This document shows, in pieces, positions 15,322-21,004 of a DNA stretch of 21,004 nt. The notes under the pieces were generated by a model. That model saw only the letters and a list, made by a program, of their open reading frames with translations, did no database searches and was not told the DNA's origin. Position 1 is the stretch's first letter. Every line of letters begins with the position of its first letter. The stretch is from Bryobacterales bacterium (GTDB lineage: Bacteria; Acidobacteriota; Terriglobia; Bryobacterales; Bryobacteraceae): the NCBI GenBank assembly GCA_016789785.1, contig JAEUQE010000164.1:1-21004 (forward strand), written 5' to 3'. The position numbers were made by a program, and so were the translations under genes.

Positions 15322-16605
15322 TTAGCGTGGGACGGCGCTGAGCCGGTGGCAAGCGATGACCTCAAACGTGCTGGGTGAACCGGCCATCGTGCGGACCTGC
15401 AACAGAATCTGGAAGTAGCAGGGCGGGCCGGCTGGATCGATGCCGCGCGATTGGAGCGCTTGGACGAGTTGGGCCGGGTTGGTGACGAAACGGCCCGCGG
15501 CTTCCGTGCCTTCGGCGTTGGTGCCCGCCAGCAACAGCACCTTGCCGCTCTGGCCCGGATTTGCGACCAAGGCAACCGTCGCCAATGCGTGTCCGGTGCC
15601 CCATCCGGCAGCCGTGGGGACATAGGTCGCCTGCTCCCCCGGCTGGACGCGTTTGTTGCGGAGGAACTCCCGTTTCGCTGATGGATCGGGCACGAATTCG
15701 AAATCCAGTTGGTCCCCGAAGAGTTCGCCCCAGGGATTGGAGCGGGGGCTTCCGAGAAGAATGAAGTTGTCGTCGGTTTTGAAGCTGCCCAGTTGCAGGC
15801 TTCTGGCGGTATGGGTCTTCAAGCGCGCTGAATCAGTGGCCGCCAGACGGGCCACGTCGAGCACAATCCCGACATCCACGGCCGCGACATTTACCCCGCG
15901 CAGCAAAGTAAATGCCCGTTGCATGTCGGCACTGTAGGAGCCCGGCTGCTTAATGAACTCGCGGTTGGCGTAGTCGGAAAGCGAGATGGTTGAGCCGGTG
16001 AGTGCCTCCATGGCAGGGACGTCGGGATCGGCGAGAATCAGTTGGACCTGGCGGCCGTCGCCGAAAATTCCCGACCAGGGGAGGATGTTGCGGAGAGGAA
16101 GGCTGGCGTTGGCACGATACCCGCGATACCACCAGGCAGCGGCAATGGCGATCGCCAGAACACCCAGCAGCGTTGCGGCCAGGGCCAGTTTCCTGGGGCG
16201 CCGTTGAGGAGGCGAAGGGGGCGCGGGCGCGGGGTGGGATTCGCGGATGGGCTGCACCCGGAACTCGGGGTGGTAGGACCCGGAGGGCAGATCAATCCGA
16301 ATCGCGGATTCCTTTTCGGAATAATACTGATGCAGCCGTTTGCGTACGTCGGAAGCCGTGACGCGGACAATGGCATCCTGGCCTGTATCATAGGTGGGCG
16401 AGCGGCCGAAAAGGGCGACGCCGAGCGCCCGCTCCTTGAGGTCGTCGAACTGTCCGGCCAGGGCCTTGTTGACGATGTATTGAAGGAACTCCTGGCCACG
16501 CCGGCTGCCCCGGAAGGCGGAGCTCTCCACCAACTCGCGCACGTGGTCGTGCAGCGACGGCAGCGCTTCGGCGATTTCCGGCGGTAACCCGTCCCGATTC
16601 GACAT
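15322..16605 (-). CDS. Single-pass membrane regulator-like protein of an acidobacterial type
   Basis: 427 residues from ATG 16605; ATG 16629 upstream is an alternative, and neither has a strong ribosome site. The N-terminal cytoplasmic domain (about residues 18-118) includes SSAFRGSRRGQEFLQYIV, DDLKERALGVALFGR, TYDTGQDAIVRVTASDVRKR and LPSGSYHPEFRV. This module is widespread in Acidobacteria and is usually left as hypothetical or loosely labelled as winged-helix or cyclase-like. A proline-rich linker (120-137) leads to one transmembrane helix (about 140-159) and a roughly 265-residue outer domain with no recognised motif. The layout is like ToxR-type one-component regulators: inner N-terminal domain, outer sensor domain. 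That and control of the divergent TonB receptor operon are inferences. Residues directly contacting DNA were not identified. Confidence 0.75.
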   Translation of the reverse strand: MSNRDGLPPEIAEALPSLHDHVRELVESSAFRGSRRGQEFLQYIVNKALAGQFDDLKERALGVALFGRSPTYDTGQDAIVRVTASDVRKRLHQYYSEKESAIRIDLPSGSYHPEFRVQPIRESHPAPAPPSPPQRRPRKLALAATLLGVLAIAIAAAWWYRGYRANASLPLRNILPWSGIFGDGRQVQLILADPDVPAMEALTGSTISLSDYANREFIKQPGSYSADMQRAFTLLRGVNVAAVDVGIVLDVARLAATDSARLKTHTARSLQLGSFKTDDNFILLGSPRSNPWGELFGDQLDFEFVPDPSAKREFLRNKRVQPGEQATYVPTAAGWGTGHALATVALVANPGQSGKVLLLAGTNAEGTEAAGRFVTNPAQLVQALQSRGIDPAGPPCYFQILLQVRTMAGSPSTFEVIACHRLSAVPR

Positions 16606-16816
16606 CTGACCCCAATCCGCAAACAGCATATCATGACGTAGCTACCGTTAGAAACTGGGTGAGCAGTTTAGCGCCTTCTTTTCAGAAGGTTAGCTGAGCG
16701 TTAGAAGCGCGGCTAACGTTGAATGCAAGGGGCAGTCCGATATATCTTCAAGGTGCATACGAAGGCTAGGGGTAGAGAGTTGCGGTCCCCCTGACCTCGG
16801 GAAAGAAGGTCGTCGG
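16606..16816. promoter_or_regulatory. Divergent promoter region with CGTTAG motif cluster
   Basis: These 211 bases separate the regulator-like gene from the TonB receptor gene. CGTTAG occurs at 16646-16651 and 16699-16704, and inverted (CTAACG) at 16713-16718. The first two sit within longer direct repeats, TAGCTACCGTTAGAA and TAGCTGAGCGTTAGAA, about 52 bases apart. A perfect 6-bp hairpin CCTTCT-TTTC-AGAAGG lies at 16674-16689. The clustering suggests operators, but no factor is known. Confidence 0.5.
16805..16809 (+). promoter_or_regulatory. Ribosome binding site for the TonB-dependent receptor
   Basis: GAAGG, 7 bases before ATG 16817, supports that start. Confidence 0.65.
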
Positions 16817-19800
16817 ATGTTTGAAAACAAGCGACTGCTTGTCCTTTTGGCTGCCATGCTACTGACGGGATCCTGGTGCTTTGGCCAGGTGGAGAGGGGC
16901 GGCATTTCCGGGTCCGTTACCGATGCGACCGGCGCCTCCATGGTGAAGGTGAGGGTCAGCGCGACCAATGAAGAGACGGGCGCGGTGAGCCGGGTGGATA
17001 CGACCGATGACGGCCTGTACAAAATCCCGTACCTTCCTGCCGGCAAGTACAGCGTGTCGATGGAGAGCGCCGGATTTGCCACGCACAAGGTGGCGGCGGT
17101 GCCTGTGCTGGTAGGCCAGATCACCACGGTGGACGCTACCCTGAAACCCAGCACCCTGCAACAGGAGGTGACCGTCACGGCGAACGCCTTGGGAGTGGAG
17201 CAAGTGAGTTCGTCGCTGGGCTATGTCACCAGCGCTCAGCAGATTATCGAGTTGCCCACGGGCCGAAGCCCATACTCGCTGTTGAGGCTCTCACCAGGCG
17301 TGATCGATGTGGGCAACGCAGGCACAGGGCCGATCGTCAACGGAGGCCGTTCGAACACATCGGCCATTCTCTTCGACGGTCAGGACACACGCAACAATTC
17401 GACCTTGGATAATGCTTACACGCCCCCGCAGGAGGCGGTAGCGGAGGTGCGCTATATCACCAACAGCTTTTCGGCGGAATACGGGCGGTCGGCGGGTGGA
17501 GTGGTGGTGGCGGCTGGCCGGTCGGGCGGCAACCGGGTGCGAGGCAGTGCATACAACTACCTACGCAACGACAAGCTGAACGCCAACACCTGGGCGAATA
17601 ACCGCAACAACGTACCACGCGGGCGGCAGCGCCGGAACGACTATGGCTTCAGTATCTCGGGTCCCGTTTACCTGCCCAAAGTTTACGACGGGCGCAACAA
17701 GACGTTCTTCTTCTTCAACTGGGATGAGTCCAACAACCACGGAGTGAACACTCCCACCGCGAACGTGCCCACCACGCTACAAAGGAACGGCGACTTCTCG
17801 CAGACCATGACCAGCGCAGGGGCGCTGATCCGCATCTACGACCCGCTTACGACTGTGGCGGACCCCAGCCAGAGCAGCGGCTTCAGCCGGCAGCCCTTTC
17901 CGGGGAACGTACTGCCGGGCAGCCGGATGGACCCGATCATGAAAAAGGTGCTCGCGTACTACCCGGAGCCAACCCTTCCGAACTCACCGACGGTGAATGT
18001 GAACTGGTCGCAACAGTTCTCTCAGATTGTCCGAACCAGCCGCTGGTATGGACGTGGCGACCACAATTTCAGCGACCGGAACAAGCTGTTCTTCCGGTAC
18101 GGGTATGAGACGACGCCTCGACAGAGCCCCTTTACGAACATCGCGTTTCCCGGCGAAGGCACCAATGGGGGAGGGAACCAGGAGTCGCGAGCCCGGACGG
18201 CCGGCCTCAGCGACACACATACGTTTTCGCCCAACCTGATCGGGGAGTTCCGGGCGGGGTTCACGCGGAGGATCATCACGCTCACGCCGCTAAGCGTCGG
18301 CTTCGACTTCACTTCGCTCGGTCTGCCGCAGTACATGATGGCGGCCTCCGGCGCTACGCGGTTTCCGCGTTTCAATATCAGCGACTTCACGGCGATCGGT
18401 CCGGACCGGGCCTCGCACAACATCACGGCGGAGACGACTCCGCAATACCAGGCGCACGTGACGTGGCTGAAGGGCGCCCACGCGGTGAAGACAGGCTATG
18501 ACATGTTGATCTGCTACTTCAACACGTTCCGTCCTGATTATCCGGCGGGGCTATTCAGCTTCGGGCGCGGCTTCACGCAAGGGCCGAATCCCGCCACACC
18601 AAGCGCCACCGGCGGCTACGGTCTGGCGACCGCGATGCTTGGCGCCCCGGATGGCGGGCAGTTCACGGTTGGCCCGTCACTGGCGCTGGTGCAACCCAGC
18701 AACAATTTCTACCTGCAGGACGATTGGAAGGTGCGGCGCAATCTGACGCTGAACCTTGGATTGCGCTTCGAGTATCAGACGCCGTTCCGGGAACGCTTTA
18801 ACCAGATCGCTTACTTTGATCCCTCGGGCACGGAGCCAGTGACCGGACAAAGGGGCGTGCTGACGATGACCAGCGCCAGCCGCCGTTATCCGAGTGATCC
18901 GAACTACAACTGGGCACCGCGCATTGGACTGGCCTGGACCTTCCTGCCCGCGACGGTTTTCCGTGCCGGTTACGGGATCTTCTTCGCACCGGGGAGCGGG
19001 GGCGTCGGCACCAGTCCGGGCGACCTGGGCAGCGGATCTTCGGTTGCGACTGGCGTCTTCTTCGGCCAGCCCCCGGCGGCGCCCAATACGCCAGTGGCCG
19101 GTGCATCGTTGGTCAATCCGTTTGTCACAGGCCTGCGGCCCTATCCGAATTCTCTGGTTGGCGGCGGCGTGAATGCGATTTGGCCCGAGTGGCCCACGCC
19201 ATCGAACCAGATGTGGAACGCGAACGTGCAGCGCACTTTCGGGTCGAACCTGCTGGTGGAGGTTGCCTACATCGGCAGCCGCGGAATGCGGATCTGGAAC
19301 AACTACAATCGCAATGCGACGAACCCGCAGTTCCTCTCGCTGGGTTCCCAGTTGAACAGCCTTGTTCCGAACCCGTTCTTCGGCAAGGTGACCATCGGGA
19401 CGATGAGTACGGCAACGGTGCGGCAGGGCATCCTGCTGGTGCCGTATCCGCACTATGCGGGAAACGTCGGGCAGCTTCGCGCCTCGGTGGGCGATTCGGC
19501 CTATCATGGCTTTACTCTGCGGGCGGAGCGGACTTTCTCCAAAGGCCTGATGTTCCAGGTTTCGTTCACTGGCGCGAAGTTGATTGACAACGTGAATGAG
19601 CGCTTCCTTGGTGGAGCGAACTTCATCAACCCGTATGATCTTTCGATGTCGCGGTCGATTTCGGCGGCGGACATCAACCGGAGACTGGTGACGAATTGGG
19701 TTTACGAGCTGCCTTTCGGCCATGGGAAGCAGTTCCTCTCCAAGGGCATTGGCGGAAAGATTCTTGGAAACTGGCAGGTGAGCGGAATTCTTACCGCGCA

Positions 19801-20212
19801 GTCGGGCACGCCGATCTCGATCGGGGCGGCTTGCACGATGCCAGGTGTTTCGGGACTGGGTTGTTACGCCGATCGCTTGAAGAGCGGCCGCCTTCCTGAC
19901 GGTCAGCAGAACATGGATCGATGGTTCGATACGACCGCCTATGTCAATCCCGGACCGTATTCGTTCGGGACCGGCTCGCGCACCGAGCCGAATGTCAGAA
20001 ATCCGGGGATCTTTGACTTCGACTCGGTTCTGAGCCGCTGGCAGCCGATCCGGGAGAGGATGCGTCTGCAGTTCCGGGCTGAGATGTACAACCTGATGAA
20101 CCACCCCAACCTGGGCGCGCCGAGCACGGGCATCACCTCCTCCACCTACGGGATGATCACGGCGAAGAACGGCAACCGCACGATGGTGATGGGTCTGCGT
20201 CTGGAGTTCTAA
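16817..20212 (+). CDS. TonB-dependent receptor with carboxypeptidase-regulatory-like domain (Oar-like)
   Basis: 1131 residues, the size typical of this acidobacterial outer-membrane receptor group. A signal peptide (MFENKRLLVLLAAMLLTGSWCFG) precedes a carboxypeptidase-regulatory-like beta domain at about residues 28-112 (GGISGSVTDATGASM, GLYKIPYLPAGKYSVSMESAGF, TLQQEVTVTA). A plug domain follows, with GGRSNTSAILFDGQDT and the stretch EVRYITNSFSAEYGRSAGGVV (about 215-235). The long barrel includes NNFYLQDDWKVRRNLTLNLGLRFEYQTPF, with extracellular loops rich in Asn, Gly and Thr. The protein ends in Phe (MGLRLEF), the outer-membrane insertion signal. It probably imports oligosaccharides or other large ligands using TonB energy. 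The glycoside hydrolase gene starts 19 bases later, so the two form an operon that fits glycan uptake. No frame damage is seen. Confidence 0.93.
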   Translation: MFENKRLLVLLAAMLLTGSWCFGQVERGGISGSVTDATGASMVKVRVSATNEETGAVSRVDTTDDGLYKIPYLPAGKYSVSMESAGFATHKVAAVPVLVGQITTVDATLKPSTLQQEVTVTANALGVEQVSSSLGYVTSAQQIIELPTGRSPYSLLRLSPGVIDVGNAGTGPIVNGGRSNTSAILFDGQDTRNNSTLDNAYTPPQEAVAEVRYITNSFSAEYGRSAGGVVVAAGRSGGNRVRGSAYNYLRNDKLNANTWANNRNNVPRGRQRRNDYGFSISGPVYLPKVYDGRNKTFFFFNWDESNNHGVNTPTANVPTTLQRNGDFSQTMTSAGALIRIYDPLTTVADPSQSSGFSRQPFPGNVLPGSRMDPIMKKVLAYYPEPTLPNSPTVNVNWSQQFSQIVRTSRWYGRGDHNFSDRNKLFFRYGYETTPRQSPFTNIAFPGEGTNGGGNQESRARTAGLSDTHTFSPNLIGEFRAGFTRRIITLTPLSVGFDFTSLGLPQYMMAASGATRFPRFNISDFTAIGPDRASHNITAETTPQYQAHVTWLKGAHAVKTGYDMLICYFNTFRPDYPAGLFSFGRGFTQGPNPATPSATGGYGLATAMLGAPDGGQFTVGPSLALVQPSNNFYLQDDWKVRRNLTLNLGLRFEYQTPFRERFNQIAYFDPSGTEPVTGQRGVLTMTSASRRYPSDPNYNWAPRIGLAWTFLPATVFRAGYGIFFAPGSGGVGTSPGDLGSGSSVATGVFFGQPPAAPNTPVAGASLVNPFVTGLRPYPNSLVGGGVNAIWPEWPTPSNQMWNANVQRTFGSNLLVEVAYIGSRGMRIWNNYNRNATNPQFLSLGSQLNSLVPNPFFGKVTIGTMSTATVRQGILLVPYPHYAGNVGQLRASVGDSAYHGFTLRAERTFSKGLMFQVSFTGAKLIDNVNERFLGGANFINPYDLSMSRSISAADINRRLVTNWVYELPFGHGKQFLSKGIGGKILGNWQVSGILTAQSGTPISIGAACTMPGVSGLGCYADRLKSGRLPDGQQNMDRWFDTTAYVNPGPYSFGTGSRTEPNVRNPGIFDFDSVLSRWQPIRERMRLQFRAEMYNLMNHPNLGAPSTGITSSTYGMITAKNGNRTMVMGLRLEF

Positions 20213-20220
20213 GCGGAATC

Positions 20221-20225
20221 GGAGG
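20221..20225 (+). promoter_or_regulatory. Ribosome binding site for the GH71/99-like gene
   Basis: GGAGG, 6 bases before ATG 20232. It fixes the start of a gene that runs off the window. Confidence 0.75.
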
Positions 20226-20231
20226 CGAGTG

Positions 20232-21004
20232 ATGTGGATTTCCAAGGTGCTGCTGGCGGCGGCGGGCGCGCTGTGCGTAGCGGCCGCGGACGGCCCCGAT
20301 CCGCGGACGCTCGACAGGAAGGTGCTGCTTGGCTACCAGGGATGGTTCAACTGTGCGGGCGACGGCGCGCCGGAAAACAACTGGCGTAGCTGGTCGCGCG
20401 GCGTACCGGCGGCAGAGACACTCACCATCGACATGTATCCGGACTTGAGCGAGTTCGACAAGGATGAGCTTTGCGCGGTTCCTGGAATGACCATTGGCGG
20501 CAAGCCCGCGTACCTCTATTCGGCCTGGAACCGGAAGGTGGTGGCGCGCCATTTCCGGTGGATGAAAGAGTACGGCCTGGATGGAGTGCTGGTGCAGCGG
20601 TTCGTCACGACCATAGCGCGCAAGCGGGCCTCGGGCGATGTTGTGCTGAAGAATATCCTGGCCGGCGCCGCCGAAGCCGGCCGCGTGATCGCCATTGAGT
20701 ACGATGTTACGGGCTCGAACCTCGCCACATTCGCCAGTGTGATGCGGGAGGACTGGAAGTATCTGGTGGACGAATTGAAGGTCACCGCGCACCCGGGTTA
20801 TCTGCACCACAACGGAAAGCCCGTGCTTTCGATCTGGGGCCCCGGACTGCACGAAGACCGCCATGTCCCGCACGACCCGGCGGCCGCCCTGGAGATGATG
20901 GAATGGTTCCGCACTGCGGCGCCACAGAAGTATCAGGTCACTTACATGGGCGGTACACCCTCGCGGTGGCGAACGCTCACCAACGACGCACGGCCGCAGG
21001 AAGG
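20232..21004 (+). CDS. GH71/99-like glycoside hydrolase, partial
   Basis: The first 257 codons are present and the gene continues beyond the window end. A signal peptide (MWISKVLLAAAGALCVAAA) is followed by VLLGYQGWFNCAGDG (about residues 31-45) and WRSWSRG, the N-terminal hallmark of proteins labelled glycoside hydrolase family 71/99-like (often xylosidase/arabinosidase in annotations). Further TIM-barrel-like elements are YLYSAWN, MKEYGLDGVLVQRF (111-124), VIAIEYDVTG (152-161) and GKPVLSIWGPG (195-205). Members act on alpha-linked or mannan-type glycans outside the cell. The exact substrate and the complete active site cannot be judged from a partial gene. It is 19 bases downstream of the TonB-dependent receptor and probably co-transcribed with it. 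Confidence 0.82.
   Translation, partial: MWISKVLLAAAGALCVAAADGPDPRTLDRKVLLGYQGWFNCAGDGAPENNWRSWSRGVPAAETLTIDMYPDLSEFDKDELCAVPGMTIGGKPAYLYSAWNRKVVARHFRWMKEYGLDGVLVQRFVTTIARKRASGDVVLKNILAGAAEAGRVIAIEYDVTGSNLATFASVMREDWKYLVDELKVTAHPGYLHHNGKPVLSIWGPGLHEDRHVPHDPAAALEMMEWFRTAAPQKYQVTYMGGTPSRWRTLTNDARPQE

Noticed and set aside
16674..16689. Hairpin CCTTCT-TTTC-AGAAGG as a rho-independent terminator
   Set aside because: It is short, lacks a following T-run and sits in a divergent promoter region where no transcript is expected to end.
18677..20245. Open frame of 522 codons on the minus strand inside the TonB receptor gene
   Set aside because: Arg/His-rich antisense shadow; the plus-strand receptor is complete and ends in the expected Phe.

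Overview
The window looks like chromosomal DNA of an acidobacterium, most likely of the Solibacter/Bryobacter type. This is an inference from gene content: a large Oar-like TonB-dependent receptor with an N-terminal carboxypeptidase-regulatory domain, PEP-CTERM proteins, a membrane-anchored regulator-like protein of a kind common in Acidobacteria, a Tat-exported sulfatase and a high GC content. No rRNA, tRNA, CRISPR array, prophage or insertion sequence was seen.

Region 1 (1-5777, minus strand) is a tight six-gene run, transcribed in this order: a GRP/DMT-type transporter, a LOG-family Rossmann protein, gcvT, gcvH, gcvPA and gcvPB, the last cut by the window start. Gaps are 1-32 bases, so it reads as one operon. 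It encodes the T, H and two-subunit P proteins of the glycine cleavage system, which turns glycine into CO2, ammonia and methylene-tetrahydrofolate. The transporter and the LOG protein sit upstream as probable co-transcribed partners.

Region 2 (5874-8114) holds a Tat-exported sulfatase on the plus strand. It meets, tail to tail with 3 bases between stops, a minus-strand protein with an NlpC/P60-like Cys/His pattern.

Region 3 (8268-11809, minus strand) is a compact four-gene operon and the most unusual part of the window. A PEP-CTERM protein is followed by three tandem paralogous secreted proteins. Each has a signal peptide, a DNRLRE/CBM96-like beta domain with two cysteines, exactly 15 uninterrupted Gly-X-Y collagen triplets, and a C-terminal domain with four cysteines. 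Collagen length and cysteine count are fixed while the sequences have diverged, which suggests a secreted trimeric stalk or fibre system.

Region 4 (12113-15263) has a secreted right-handed beta-helix protein, a second PEP-CTERM protein whose sorting tail has been pushed out of frame by a single-base frameshift, and the debris of a VapC-like PIN toxin on the plus strand.

Region 5 (15322-21004) pairs a minus-strand, single-pass membrane regulator-like protein with a divergent plus-strand operon: a TonB-dependent receptor and a GH71/99-like glycoside hydrolase that runs off the window end. The divergent intergenic region carries three copies of a CGTTAG motif and a short hairpin. Together with the sulfatase, the beta-helix protein and the CBM-like domains, this suggests a lifestyle of glycan scavenging. 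Substrates cannot be read from the sequence.
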